A DNA stretch of 64,000 nt from Halomicrococcus gelatinilyticus. GTDB lineage: Archaea; Halobacteriota; Halobacteria; Halobacteriales; Haladaptataceae. The DNA is taken from the NCBI GenBank assembly GCA_024227995.1, contig CP100468.1, positions 1 to 64,000 on the forward strand, read 5' to 3'. Of this stretch, positions 26,484 to 35,355 are shown in pieces; position 1 is the stretch's first letter, and each line of letters starts with the position of its first letter. Made by a program: the position numbers and the translations under genes. The notes beneath the pieces are model-generated. The model had not been told where the DNA came from, searched no databases, and saw nothing but the letters and a program-made list of their open reading frames with translations.

Positions 26484-27185
26484 ATGAACACGGACAGACT
26501 CTTCACAGCCGCCATCGCGCTGTGTTGCATCTTCGCGCTCGGTACCGCCGCGTCGACGCTCGACTCGTCGGTCTCGACCGAACCGGACGAGGTCGTCGAC
26601 GTCGACTACCGGTCGCTCCCCATCGAACCGGACGCGGCGGGCGAGCTGAAACGTCAGGCGAACTCGGGGCCGACCGAGCGGACGGCCGGCGGCTCGCCGG
26701 CTTCCTCCGGCCAGCAGCGACGCTCGCAGTCGAGCGCCGACGCACAGCAGCAGGAGTCGAACAGCGAGACGCTGCCGTCGCTCGGCGGCGACCTGCGCGG
26801 TCTGATCGCGTGGCTCCTGAACCGACTGCGGTTCGTGGTCGCGCTACTCGCGTTCGCAGTCGGCCTCGTCGTGGGCACGCGGTTGCGCGACCGACTGCTC
26901 GCCGGCGACGACGACGGAAGCACGCCGGCCGACGCCCCGCCGGACCCCTCCCCGTCGAACGAGGTCGAGCGGGCGTGGTGGACGATGGTCGAGCGCACCG
27001 GCGTCGACGACGCGCGGACGAAGACGCCCGGGGAGTGCGCCGACGACGCGGTCGCGGCCGGCGCGGACGAGGACGCCGTCGCGACGCTGACCCGGACGTT
27101 CGAGGCGGTGCGCTACGGCGGGGCGTCGGTCACCGACGACCTGGTCGACCGCGTCCGGCGACACGTCGACGAGGTGGCGCGATGA
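26484..27185 (+). CDS. DUF4129 domain membrane protein
   Basis: This 233-residue protein has an N-terminal hydrophobic signal or anchor (about 5-25), a Ser/Gln-rich extracellular stretch (about 55-95), a transmembrane helix (about 115-137: FVVALLAFAVGLVVGTRL) and a C-terminal cytoplasmic DUF4129 domain with ERAWWTMVERTGVDDARTKTPGECADDAV. It is first in a four-gene operon with ATGA/GTGA overlaps. In haloarchaea the operon usually also includes a MoxR AAA ATPase; none is seen next to it here. The role is probably in envelope or protein maturation. Confidence 0.9.
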   Translation: MNTDRLFTAAIALCCIFALGTAASTLDSSVSTEPDEVVDVDYRSLPIEPDAAGELKRQANSGPTERTAGGSPASSGQQRRSQSSADAQQQESNSETLPSLGGDLRGLIAWLLNRLRFVVALLAFAVGLVVGTRLRDRLLAGDDDGSTPADAPPDPSPSNEVERAWWTMVERTGVDDARTKTPGECADDAVAAGADEDAVATLTRTFEAVRYGGASVTDDLVDRVRRHVDEVAR

Positions 27186-27772
27186 ATCGCCGGCGGACCC
27201 TGCTCGGTCTGACCGGTGCGACGGCGCTCCTGGTCGCGGTCGGCGGCGTCGCGAGCGTGCTCCCGGTGCGGTCGGCGGTCCGGGCGCTCGGCAACGACTA
27301 CCTGCTGGTCGCCGCCATCGCGGCCGCGGGGCTGGTCGCTGCGCTCCCCGCGCTCGTCAGCGGGCGTGCGAGCAACGTCGAGCAGGCCACGGTCCCGACC
27401 CCCGAGACGCCGGCGACGGTCCCGCCCGCGGGTGCGACGTTCGACGAGGCGGTCGGGTCGTGGCGGCTCAGGCTGCCGCTGTACGGTCGCGAGCAGCGCC
27501 GCGAAGTCCGCGACCGTCTCCGCTCGGCCGCGATCGGGACGGTGATGCGCGAACGCAACTGCTCGCGCGACGCCGCGCGTCGGCGGGTCGCGACCGGCGA
27601 GTGGACCGACGACCCCGGCGTGGCGGCCTACCTCGGCGGCGGAGCAGACGTCGCCGACCCGCCACGCGCAGGCGTCGGCGAGCGCGTGGGGGCGCTGCTG
27701 ACGGGCGAGACGTGGCACGAGCGCCAGGCCCGCCGCACGGCGGAGCACGTCGCCGAGCGGGGGCGGCGATGA
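27182..27772 (+). CDS. DUF7269-like membrane protein
   Basis: This 196-residue protein has two N-terminal membrane helices (about 7-27 and 40-60) and a cytoplasmic basic-to-acidic domain (about 85-196) with WRLRLPLYGREQRREVRDRLRSAAI and MRERNCSRDAARRRVATGEWTDDPGVAAYL. The start overlaps the DUF4129 stop as ATGA. Its place between DUF4129 and DUF58 is the usual haloarchaeal order. The biochemical role is unknown. Confidence 0.88.
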   Translation: MNRRRTLLGLTGATALLVAVGGVASVLPVRSAVRALGNDYLLVAAIAAAGLVAALPALVSGRASNVEQATVPTPETPATVPPAGATFDEAVGSWRLRLPLYGREQRREVRDRLRSAAIGTVMRERNCSRDAARRRVATGEWTDDPGVAAYLGGGADVADPPRAGVGERVGALLTGETWHERQARRTAEHVAERGRR

Positions 27773-29019
27773 CGGCGACCAACCGCTGGCGCGGCGTCGT
27801 CGCGCTGGCGCTCGCGGCGGCGGCGACCGCGCTCGTCGCCGACCGCCCCGACCTCCTGCTCGTGGCCGCGCTCGGCGTCGCGTTCGCGGCGTACCCGCGC
27901 GTGTCCGGCGCGCCCGACCCGGACCTCGACGTCGAACGCCGGCTGAGCGACGCGAGTCCGCGCCCCGGCGACGAGGTGACGGTCACGGTGACCGTGACGA
28001 ACGAGGGCGGGTTCCTCGCCGACGTGCGCGTGGTCGACGGCGTGCCGGCGCTGCTGTCGGTCACCGACGGATCGCCGCGACGTGGGATGGTGCTCTGGCC
28101 TGGCCGGTCGGTCAGCTTCACCTACCGCGTCGTGGCGAAACACGGTCGACATCCCTTCGAACCGGCGACGGCCGTCGTCCGCGACGTCAGCGGCGCCCAC
28201 GAGGTGGAGACGCGACTCGCCGACGACACCGACATCGACTGCACGACGACGGCGGCCGACGGTCCGCTGCGCGATCAGACGCTCGACGGGGTCGGCCGCG
28301 TCGTCGCCGACCGCGGCGACAGCGGCATCGAGTTCTACCGCACCCGCGAGTACCGCTCCGGCGACCCGATGAGCCGCATCGACTGGAACCGGTACGCCCG
28401 GACGGGCGAACTGACGACCGTCGAGTACCGCACCGACGAGGCCGCGACCGTCGTCCTCCTGGTGGACGCGCGGCGGCAGGCCTACCGCGCCGGCGGCGAC
28501 GACCCGCACGCGGTCGCACGCAGCGTCTCGGCGGCCGAGCAACTGCTGGCGTCGCTCCACCGCGACCGCAACCGCGTCGGCGTCGCCGCGATCGGCCGGG
28601 AGTTCTGCTGGCTCTCCCCCGGCGCGGGGCGCGACCACCTCGCCCGCGCCCGTCGCCTGCTCGCGACCCACCCCGCGTTCGCGTCGACGCCGCCGCGCGA
28701 CGGGGCCGACCACGACGCGCAGGTCGACCGCCTCCGCGGCCGCCTGCCCGACGACGCGCAGGTCGTGCTGCTCTCGCCGCTCACCGACGACGCCATCGTC
28801 GAGACCGCCCGCAACCTCGACGCCCACGGCCACCACGTGAGCGTCGTCAGCCCGGACGTGACGAGCGAGGCGAGTTCCGGTCAGCGCCTCGCCGCCGTCG
28901 AACGCCGGAACCGCCTGACTGTGCTCCGGACCGCCGGAGTCCCGGTCGTCGAGTGGGAGTCGACGACGCCGCTCGTCACCGCGCTCATGGAGCGTCCCCG
29001 GGAGGTGGGGTCGCCGTGA
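27769..29019 (+). CDS. DUF58 domain protein
   Basis: This 416-residue protein has two short N-terminal membrane segments (about 8-45), a beta-rich conserved region (VTVTVTVTNEGGFLADVRVVDGVPALLSV) and the DUF58/VWA-like core: GIEFYRTREYRSGDPMSRIDWNRYARTGELTTVEYRTDEAATVVLLVDARR. This family works with MoxR-type ATPases in assembling other proteins or metal centres. The VWA-like part carries VLLVDAR where a MIDAS DxSxS would be, so metal binding is uncertain. It overlaps both neighbours by 4 nt. Confidence 0.92.
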   Translation: MTATNRWRGVVALALAAAATALVADRPDLLLVAALGVAFAAYPRVSGAPDPDLDVERRLSDASPRPGDEVTVTVTVTNEGGFLADVRVVDGVPALLSVTDGSPRRGMVLWPGRSVSFTYRVVAKHGRHPFEPATAVVRDVSGAHEVETRLADDTDIDCTTTAADGPLRDQTLDGVGRVVADRGDSGIEFYRTREYRSGDPMSRIDWNRYARTGELTTVEYRTDEAATVVLLVDARRQAYRAGGDDPHAVARSVSAAEQLLASLHRDRNRVGVAAIGREFCWLSPGAGRDHLARARRLLATHPAFASTPPRDGADHDAQVDRLRGRLPDDAQVVLLSPLTDDAIVETARNLDAHGHHVSVVSPDVTSEASSGQRLAAVERRNRLTVLRTAGVPVVEWESTTPLVTALMERPREVGSP

Positions 29020-29756
29020 GCACCGCCACCGACGACGCGGAACGGACGGACGACGCTGCGTCGTCCCCCCGACTGGAGACGGTCGCTCCGGCCCGGCGGC
29101 CGACCCGCCTGGCGAGCGCGCTCGCGTTCCTCGCGGCGATAGCGGGCGCCTGGCGGCTCGGCGCGTCGCCGCTCGCACTCGGCGTGGCCACCGTCGGCGT
29201 CGGCGTGCTCGCGGTCGGCGCCCGGCTGTACCGCGGCGACCGCCGACTTCCGGGTGTGGTGGTCGCGCTCGCTGGCGTCCTGGTGGCCGTCGGCGCACTC
29301 GGCCTGACCGCCCTCGCCGTCTCGCAGTCGAGCGGCTACCTCCGGCACGTGCCGGCAGTCACCGGCGTCCTCGTGCTCGGCACTGCGCTGGTCCCGTTCC
29401 AGGGGACGGGGTCGCGCGGACTGGTGACGGCCGGCACCGGCCTGCTCTTCTTCGCCGTGCTCGTCTCCGGCGTCTTCCAGTCGGTCGCCCTCGGGCCGTT
29501 GCTGGTCGCCGCGACGGCGTCGGTCGTCGCGTGGGACGCCGGCGAGCACGCCGTCTCCGTCGGCGAGCACCTGGGTCGGCGGAGCGGAACGGCCGAAGTC
29601 GAGGTCGCCCACGTCGCCGGCACCGTGGCGGTCGGCGTGGTCGGAGTGACGGCGGCGCGGCTCTCGAGTGGCGTCGGCCTCTCGGGGCTGTCGCTGGCGT
29701 CGCTCGCGCTCGTCCTCGTCGCGGTCCTGTTCTTCGCACTCGCGCTCCACGAGTAG
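29016..29756 (+). CDS. DUF7519-like integral membrane protein
   Basis: This 246-residue protein starts with GTG overlapping the DUF58 stop (GTGA). After a polar N-terminus of about 30 residues it has about six hydrophobic segments, ending LSLASLALVLVAVLFFALALHE. It is last in the DUF4129-DUF7269-DUF58 operon. The function is unknown; position suggests the membrane partner of the DUF58 system. Confidence 0.88.
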   Translation: MSTATDDAERTDDAASSPRLETVAPARRPTRLASALAFLAAIAGAWRLGASPLALGVATVGVGVLAVGARLYRGDRRLPGVVVALAGVLVAVGALGLTALAVSQSSGYLRHVPAVTGVLVLGTALVPFQGTGSRGLVTAGTGLLFFAVLVSGVFQSVALGPLLVAATASVVAWDAGEHAVSVGEHLGRRSGTAEVEVAHVAGTVAVGVVGVTAARLSSGVGLSGLSLASLALVLVAVLFFALALHE

Positions 29757-29785
29757 CCGCTCGACGGGGACGGACGCCGATTCGC

Positions 29786-29805
29786 TTAGGGGCCCGATAA
29801 TAAAG
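29786..29805 (+). promoter_or_regulatory. Composite promoter element (GT2)
   Basis: TTAG-GGGCCCG-ATAATAAAG with the second half centred about 33 nt before the ATG at 29834. Confidence 0.7.
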
Positions 29806-29833
29806 ACCTACGGGGGCAGAGGTGTGTGCAAAA

Positions 29834-30745
29834 ATGGGCCCCACAGTGAGCGTCATCGTGCCGACGTACAACCGCGCGGACGCGCTACCGCGGACCGTCG
29901 AGAGCGTCCTCGGGCAGACCCTCGACGACCTGGAACTCATCGTCGTCGACGACGCCTCGACCGACGACACGCCGGCGGTGATCGACGACTACGACGACGA
30001 CCGCCTCCGGTTCGTCCAGCACGAGCAGAACCAGGGCGCGAGCGCCGCCCGGAACACCGGCATCGAGCACGCGGAGGGCGACTACGTCGCCTTCCTCGAC
30101 TCCGACGACGTCTGGCGGCCGACGAAGCTCGAGAAGCAGGTCCGGACCCTCGACCGACGCGGCGACGACTGGGTCGCCGCCTACTGCGAGGCCGAGACCG
30201 TCCACCCCGACGGGCAGCACCCGCTGGTGAAGTGGGTGACCGAACTCGTCTCCCGGCGCAACGAGACCGAGGGCGCGGAGGGCGGGAAGGAGCTCGTCGG
30301 TCCCGTCCTGAGCGACGACCTCCACACCAGCGCCGGGTCGACGCTGCTCGTCGAGCGCGAGGTGGCCGAGGCCATCGACGGCTTCGACGAGTCGTTCGAC
30401 CGCTTCCAGGACCCCGAGTTCCTCATCCGCGTGCTCCGCCAGGGGAAACTCGCCTGCGTCGACGAACCCCTGCTGTTGCGCTACGAGACTGGCGATCCGC
30501 CGGCCGACGACGTCCGCGCTGCCGACGAGCACTTCCGACGCACGTTCGCCGACACGGTCGAGCACCTCGAACGGCAGGGCGTCGACGTGACCGGCGCCCA
30601 CCACTACATCCTGGCGCGCCACTACCTCGACGAGGGCCGACTCAGGACGGGACTCCGGTACCTGCGCTCGGCGCGACCGCCGACGCCGCGCCAGTACCCC
30701 GGTCTCCTGCTGAACCTCTACGCCGGCGTCCGCCACCACATCTAG
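29834..30745 (+). CDS. Glycosyltransferase family 2 (GT-A fold)
   Basis: This 303-residue protein has the GT-A core: VSVIVPTYNRADALPRTVESVLGQT, the LIVVDDASTDDT nucleotide-binding acids, and the DxD-type YVAFLDSDDVW (metal and donor binding). The acceptor part contains GFDESFDRFQDPEFLIRVLR. It is soluble, probably membrane-associated, and should add one sugar to a glycan. The ATG at 29834 is chosen over the in-frame GTG at 29822 because it sits at the right distance from the promoter element. Confidence 0.93.
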   Translation: MGPTVSVIVPTYNRADALPRTVESVLGQTLDDLELIVVDDASTDDTPAVIDDYDDDRLRFVQHEQNQGASAARNTGIEHAEGDYVAFLDSDDVWRPTKLEKQVRTLDRRGDDWVAAYCEAETVHPDGQHPLVKWVTELVSRRNETEGAEGGKELVGPVLSDDLHTSAGSTLLVEREVAEAIDGFDESFDRFQDPEFLIRVLRQGKLACVDEPLLLRYETGDPPADDVRAADEHFRRTFADTVEHLERQGVDVTGAHHYILARHYLDEGRLRTGLRYLRSARPPTPRQYPGLLLNLYAGVRHHI

Positions 30746-30749
30746 AGCC

Positions 30750-30920
30750 GTGCAGTACGAACGCTACTACCTGGGACTCTCGCTGGGGGCGACGCTGCTG
30801 TTCGGCTGTTCGGTGCTGAACGTCGGTCCGCTCGCTGCGCTGTCGCCGGCCACCTCGACCGGCGTGGTCATCGGGGCGTTCACCGCGCTCACCCTGGTCC
30901 ACTCCTTCGCCGCGCGGTAG
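30750..30920 (+). CDS. Small membrane protein (GTG start)
   Basis: This 56-residue frame starts at GTG, 4 nt after the stop of the GT2 gene. Its translation (QYERYYLGLSLGATLLFG, then ASTSTG-like turn, then VVIGAFTALTLVHSFAAR) has two hydrophobic segments with a charged N-terminus. Spacing and composition suggest a genuine co-transcribed small membrane protein. No family is recognised. Confidence 0.55.
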   Translation: MQYERYYLGLSLGATLLFGCSVLNVGPLAALSPATSTGVVIGAFTALTLVHSFAAR

Positions 30921-31090
30921 GCACCGCGCGCCGGGTCGCGAGCGCGGTCGGACGGGCGACGACCCGCCGCAGACCGGCCGTCGGACGGACCGATTCGAGA
31001 TGAACTTAGAGATACATCTTTGGCGATAACCGCAAGCAGTAGTCGGGGTGAAACGGTCCGAAACGACGGACAACACTGCCGCGTCGGCCT

Positions 31091-31105
31091 GCAACTGACC
31101 GCAAC
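31091..31105. promoter_or_regulatory. 10-bp-spaced GCAAC direct repeat
   Basis: GCAAC-TGACC-GCAAC lies about 25-40 nt before the TTTATG box (31129-31134) of the DUF7344 gene. The one-turn spacing suggests an activator site. A similar pair lies at 35775-35789. Confidence 0.35.
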
Positions 31106-31164
31106 ACCCCGCGAGCGTCGCCCCGGTTTATGCTACCGGCACTTCTGGACTTCGACGAGAACTC

Positions 31165-31749
31165 ATGAGCGTCACGACGCCGACCCTCACCGAAGATGGA
31201 CCCGAGCTGCCGACCGACGAAACGCCGACGGAACTCTCGCAGGACAAGATCTTCCACGTCCTCCAGACGCAGCGCCGCCGCGACGCGCTTCGCTACCTGA
31301 AGGACAACGAGGGGCCGGTCGAGATGCGCACGCTGGCCGAACAGGTCGCCGCCTGGGAGAACGACACGACCGTCGCGGCGCTCGCGTCCGACGAGCGCCA
31401 GCGCGTCTACATCGCCCTCTACCAGTCTCACCTGCCGAAGCTCGACAAGGAAGGCGTCATCGAGTACGACCAGAGCCGCGGCGTCGTCGAGCGTGGCCCG
31501 CTGGCCGAACAGTTCGACCCCTACCTCGAAGCCGACGCCGACGCCGGTTCGGACGTCGTCTCCGACGGCGACGCCGACGCCAGCCGATGGATCCAGTACT
31601 ACCGCCGCACCACGGCGGCCAGCGCGAGCCTGCTCGCCGCAGCGTGGCTCGGCGCGCCGTTCGTCGCCTCCCTCCCCGGCCAGGTGCTCGGCGCGCTCGT
31701 CGTCGCCGTCTACGCCGTCATCGCGACCGCCCAGGTCGCACTCCAGTAG
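31165..31749 (+). CDS. DUF7344 winged-helix protein with membrane tail
   Basis: This 194-residue paralogue of the protein at 15856-16449 has the domain at about 22-120 (LSQDKIFHVLQTQRRRDALRYLKDNEGPVEMRTLAEQVAAWENDTTVAALASDERQRVYIALYQSHLPKLDKEGVIEYD), an Asp/Ala-rich linker, and two hydrophobic segments (about 150-165 and 170-192). It is probably a membrane-tethered DNA-binding protein. A TTTATG box 31-36 nt upstream supports the start. Confidence 0.9.
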   Translation: MSVTTPTLTEDGPELPTDETPTELSQDKIFHVLQTQRRRDALRYLKDNEGPVEMRTLAEQVAAWENDTTVAALASDERQRVYIALYQSHLPKLDKEGVIEYDQSRGVVERGPLAEQFDPYLEADADAGSDVVSDGDADASRWIQYYRRTTAASASLLAAAWLGAPFVASLPGQVLGALVVAVYAVIATAQVALQ

Positions 31750-31886
31750 CCGGTGGCTGACAGGAGCATCCTCTGATACGTACCCGCAGGTATGTATTTT
31801 AAATACGTTACGACTAATTGAGGTATTTTCGTCTGACACAGAACTATATGATAGGAGTGTGTATCAGGCGACAGTAACTCGAAAAA

Positions 31887-33179
31887 ATGGAACCAGGTTC
31901 CAGGAACCGCGACAACTGGTCGCTGTACGTGGTGTTCGCGGTCGTCCTGGTGCTCGCGAGTGCCGCCGTCGTCACGCCGGCGAGAGCCGACGGCGAGGCC
32001 GTCGCGCACATCGTCGCGGTCAACGATACGGGCGAGGCCGTCGTCGCGTCGTCGAACGGGACGACGTACCTCTGGCAGACGGAGTCGTACGCTGCGAACG
32101 TCACGTTCAGGGTCGACGCACCGGAGGACAAGTACTCCGTCTGCGTCTACCCGGACGAGTCGGCGTCGAACGAGTTCGACTGCCAGAGCAAGGATATCGG
32201 CAACGGGACGACGACCACGGCCCTGCTGGACGTCGGCAACGCGAGCGCCACGGGTGAGCGCTCGCTCTACTTCGAGGTCGTCCCGACCTTCGGGAACGAC
32301 GAGACGCCGCTGGCCAACCGGACCGTCACCCAGTACGTCATGTCGAAGGACGGGGACCTGGACGACGACGGACTGACCAACGAGAAGGAGGTCAACTTGA
32401 GCGAGAAACCCGGATGGCCGAAGGACGCGTTCGACGATCCGGACATCGACAACGACGGACTCGAGGACGGCCGCGAGGTCAACTACATGGACTCGTCGCC
32501 GACGAACGCCGACACCGACAACGACGGGTTGCCCGACGGAGCCGAGGTGCAGTACGGGACCGACCCGACCGACAGCGACACCGACGGCGACGGTATCTCC
32601 GACTGGAAGGAGGTCCGGGAGCTGGGTTCGGATCCACTGGACCCGTCCAGCCCCGAATCGACGGGCGAAACGGGGACCGACTCGCTGACGGACCCGGTCA
32701 CGCCTGACTCCAACGACCAGTTCGCCCTGTTCTTCCTCCTCGGCGTGGGGGTCCTCGGGGCGACGGCGCTGCTGTGGCACGCCGGCTGGGGTCAGGACGG
32801 TCTCGGGGCGGCGCTCCGTTCGTCGGAGACCACCGAAACGTCGACCGACGAGGCTACCGGGACGGCACAGGGTGCCGGCGAGGCGGACGGCGACGGAACC
32901 GGCGTTTCCGGACCGACGTCTGCAGCAGACGCCGCGCGCGACGAACCCCTGACCGACGAGGGACAGGTCAAGCACCTGCTGTCCAAGAACGGCGGACGGA
33001 TGAAACAGGCCGACATCGTCGACGAGACGGGCTGGTCGAAGTCGAAGGTGAGTCGCCTGCTCTCGCGGATGGAGGAGCGCGACGAACTCAACCGACTCCG
33101 CGTCGGCCGCGGCAACATCGTCTACCTCGACGGCGCGAAGCCGTCGGGCGTCGATCCGGGCGACGATTCTCCTCGGTAA
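31887..33179 (+). CDS. Membrane one-component regulator: extracellular Ca-loop domain plus cytoplasmic wHTH
   Basis: This 430-residue protein has a signal peptide (about 12-34), an extracellular beta-rich domain (about 35-150) and thrombospondin type 3-like acidic loops (about 155-265: DGDLDDDGLTNEKE, DPDIDNDGLEDGRE, NADTDNDGLPDGAE, DSDTDGDGISDWKE). These have the DxDxDG pattern of calcium sites. A transmembrane helix (about 280-302) follows. A disordered linker leads to a cytoplasmic wHTH (about 355-415: KQADIVDETGWSKSKVSRLLSRMEER..RVGRGNIVYLDG). Reading it as a sensor that links outside ions or glycans to transcription is inference. The start at 31887 gives a good signal peptide. Confidence 0.9.
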   Translation: MEPGSRNRDNWSLYVVFAVVLVLASAAVVTPARADGEAVAHIVAVNDTGEAVVASSNGTTYLWQTESYAANVTFRVDAPEDKYSVCVYPDESASNEFDCQSKDIGNGTTTTALLDVGNASATGERSLYFEVVPTFGNDETPLANRTVTQYVMSKDGDLDDDGLTNEKEVNLSEKPGWPKDAFDDPDIDNDGLEDGREVNYMDSSPTNADTDNDGLPDGAEVQYGTDPTDSDTDGDGISDWKEVRELGSDPLDPSSPESTGETGTDSLTDPVTPDSNDQFALFFLLGVGVLGATALLWHAGWGQDGLGAALRSSETTETSTDEATGTAQGAGEADGDGTGVSGPTSAADAARDEPLTDEGQVKHLLSKNGGRMKQADIVDETGWSKSKVSRLLSRMEERDELNRLRVGRGNIVYLDGAKPSGVDPGDDSPR

Positions 33180-33266
33180 TCCGAGATTCGATAACCGACC
33201 TACGGCGTCGGTTCGTCCGTCGGATCGGGGCGATTCGATAACACCGTTTCATAGAGTTTCAGACGT

Positions 33267-33286
33267 TTAACTGCTGGATAATAATA
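33267..33286 (+). promoter_or_regulatory. Composite promoter element (DUF7563-like)
   Basis: TTAA-CTGCTGG-ATAATAATA, the second half about 32 nt before the ATG at 33314. Confidence 0.6.
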
Positions 33287-33313
33287 GGGGTCCCCACAGA
33301 AGGCCGGAGTACG

Positions 33314-33541
33314 ATGGCGATGAACACGTCCGCCGAGCGCGAGACCGACGACGGAACCGTGGCCGACACGCGGTGCCGAAACTGCGACGGGTTCGTCACC
33401 CCCCAGTTCGCTCGCGTGTTCGGCAACAACCGGAACGAGGTGTACGGCTGCTTCGAGTGCATGACCGCGACCGAGATCAAGAAGGGCAGTGCGAACCATC
33501 CGGAAGCGGCCGAGCGCGCCCGCCAGGACCTGCGGCGGTGA
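33314..33541 (+). CDS. DUF7563-like small zinc-finger protein
   Basis: This 75-residue protein has CRNC (about 21-24) and CFEC (about 47-50) knuckles flanking FVTPQFARVFGNNRNEVYG, a pattern seen in a common haloarchaeal family. It probably binds one zinc. The start could instead be the ATG at 33320. It converges with the nucleotidyltransferase gene 55 bp away. The function is unknown. Confidence 0.85.
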   Translation: MAMNTSAERETDDGTVADTRCRNCDGFVTPQFARVFGNNRNEVYGCFECMTATEIKKGSANHPEAAERARQDLRR

Positions 33542-33595
33542 CGGCCGACCGCAGTCCTTTCGTCCTTCACCGAGAACGAGCGACCAGCGGCGGCG

Positions 33596-34777
33596 TCACC
33601 TGTCGCGCGATACGGTCTCGCCGGGGAGCGTCGTCGCTCCCGCCGAGAGGGTGACGCCAGGGTAGAGACTGGTGTCGATCCCCGTCTTCGCGGCGTCGCC
33701 GACGACGACGCCGAACTTCCGTCGTCCGGTCGAGACGCGCTCGCCTTTCACCGTGTGTTCGACGTCCTCGCCGTCGTGTCGAAGGTTGGCGACGTTCGTC
33801 CCCGCGCCAAAGTTCACGTCGCGGCCGAGGACGCTGTCGCCGACGTACGAGAGGTGGCCGACCGTCGCGCCGGCCGAGAGGACGCTGTTTTTCACCTCGA
33901 CGCTGTGTCCGACCTTCGCGTTCTCGCCGACGAGCGTCGCACCGCGAACGTAGGCGTTCGGTCCGACGGTCGCTCCCGACCGGACGAGCGCCGGCCCCTC
34001 GATGACGACGCCGGGTTCGACGGTCGCGCCCGCCTCGACGACCACGTCGCCGTCGATGGTCGCGTCGTCGCTCACGTCGCCGCGGAGGTTGCGGTCGAGC
34101 TCCGCGAGCTTCCACTCGTTCGCCGCGAGCAGTTCCCACGGCCGGCCCACGTCGAGCCAGCGGTCGAGTTCGACGGACGTCACGTCGAACTCAGCGACGA
34201 CGCGTTCCACGACGTCCGTGATCTCGTACTCCCCGCGCTCGCTCTCGGACACGTCGAGCCACTCGCTAGCGCGTTCGGGGAAGACGTACGCGCCGGTGTT
34301 GGCGAGGTCGGTCTGGGGGTCGTCCGGCTTCTCCACGATGCCGGTCACGCGCTCGCCGTCCGTCGAGAGCACGCCGTAGTTCGACGGGTCGTCGACCCGG
34401 TAGGAGCCGACGGCCGGAGCGGCGTCGAACAGGCGGGCGACGGCGTCGGCGTCGTAGACGTTGTCCCCGTTCAACACGGCGAACGGTCCGTCGATGTACT
34501 CCCGTGCAGCGCGCACCGCGTCGGCCGTGCCGCGCTGGCGCTCCTGGACGGCGTACTCGACCGGGATGCCGCCGTACTCGCGACCGAAGTGGTCCCTGAC
34601 GGTGTCGGCCTCGTACCCGACGACGAAGACGAGTTCGTCCGCGCCGGCCTCGACGGCAGCGCGGGCGGTGTGGGCGGCCAGCGGTTCCTCGGCGACCGGC
34701 AACATGGGTTTGGGGTGCGACGCGGAGAGCGGGCGCATCCGTGTCCCCTCGCCCGCAGCGAGAACGATCGCTTGCAT
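33596..34777 (-). CDS. Bifunctional sugar-1-phosphate nucleotidylyltransferase/acetyltransferase (GlmU-like)
   Basis: This 393-residue protein has an N-terminal nucleotidyltransferase (about 1-225: IVLAAGEGTRMRPLSASHPKPMLPVAEEPL, then FAVLNGDNVYDADAV) and a C-terminal left-handed beta-helix of hexapeptide repeats (about 235-390: TIDGDVVVEAGATVEPGVVIEGPALV..). The archaeal enzymes of this type make UDP-GlcNAc or dTDP/UDP-glucose from sugar 1-phosphates; which sugar cannot be told from sequence. It supplies an activated sugar to the glycosyltransferases nearby. The start is about 30 nt downstream of the promoter element at 34803-34822. Confidence 0.93.
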   Translation of the reverse strand: MQAIVLAAGEGTRMRPLSASHPKPMLPVAEEPLAAHTARAAVEAGADELVFVVGYEADTVRDHFGREYGGIPVEYAVQERQRGTADAVRAAREYIDGPFAVLNGDNVYDADAVARLFDAAPAVGSYRVDDPSNYGVLSTDGERVTGIVEKPDDPQTDLANTGAYVFPERASEWLDVSESERGEYEITDVVERVVAEFDVTSVELDRWLDVGRPWELLAANEWKLAELDRNLRGDVSDDATIDGDVVVEAGATVEPGVVIEGPALVRSGATVGPNAYVRGATLVGENAKVGHSVEVKNSVLSAGATVGHLSYVGDSVLGRDVNFGAGTNVANLRHDGEDVEHTVKGERVSTGRRKFGVVVGDAAKTGIDTSLYPGVTLSAGATTLPGETVSRDR

Positions 34778-34802
34778 GCGTCTAGGGTTCCGGCAGGGCG
34801 CG

Positions 34803-34822
34803 TATTATTATTCAGGGGCTAA
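34803..34822 (-). promoter_or_regulatory. Composite promoter element (nucleotidyltransferase)
   Basis: Minus strand reads TTAG-CCCCTGA-ATAATAATA, about 30 nt before the start codon at 34777. Confidence 0.68.
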
Positions 34823-34897
34823 CGAACGACGTCGGGACGGATTAACCGTAGCAGGCGCAGCGAACGGCGTGGACGACGAACTGGCCGGACGACGGCG

Positions 34898-35290
34898 TCA
34901 GCGTCGGGACGCCTCGCGGTCGTCCTGGAGCAGGTCGCGGAACGGGTTCGACCGCTCGCGGGGCGGCAGGTCGGCCCACACGCTCGGGTCGTCGTACGTC
35001 CGGCCGAACTCCATGTACTCGCGGGCCAGCCACAGCGCGTGGTTCTTCGACCCGAGCCCCGCCAGCAGCGTCCGCGTCCGCCCGTCGGCGACCACCAGCG
35101 CCTGCCACCGGTTCTCGACCCGACGGCAGACGACGGACCTCTCGCCGTCGCGCCACTCGACGGCGGCGTACACGTTCCGCTGCAGGGCGAACCTGCCGAC
35201 GCGAGACGGGATCGCGTCGTGGTAGCCCTCCGACTCCCGGACGACGCGCCGTTCGCCGTCCGTCTCGACGCCGGGGCAGTCGTTGGTCAT
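34898..35290 (-). CDS. Hypothetical soluble protein
   Basis: This 130-residue protein has a beta-rich first half (GRFALQRNVYAAVEWRDGERSVVCRRVENRWQALVVADG) and a helical end (NHALWLAREYMEFGRTYDDPSVWADLPPRERSNPFRDLL). It has no signal peptide or membrane segment. I do not recognise a family. Codon bias and acid content match neighbouring genes, which supports it as real. Confidence 0.75.
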   Translation of the reverse strand: MTNDCPGVETDGERRVVRESEGYHDAIPSRVGRFALQRNVYAAVEWRDGERSVVCRRVENRWQALVVADGRTRTLLAGLGSKNHALWLAREYMEFGRTYDDPSVWADLPPRERSNPFRDLLQDDREASRR

Positions 35291-35355
35291 CTACTACGTC
35301 AATCACGACGTGACGAGGATAGTAGTTGGGCTTCGAACGCCCATGCTTTAAACCG

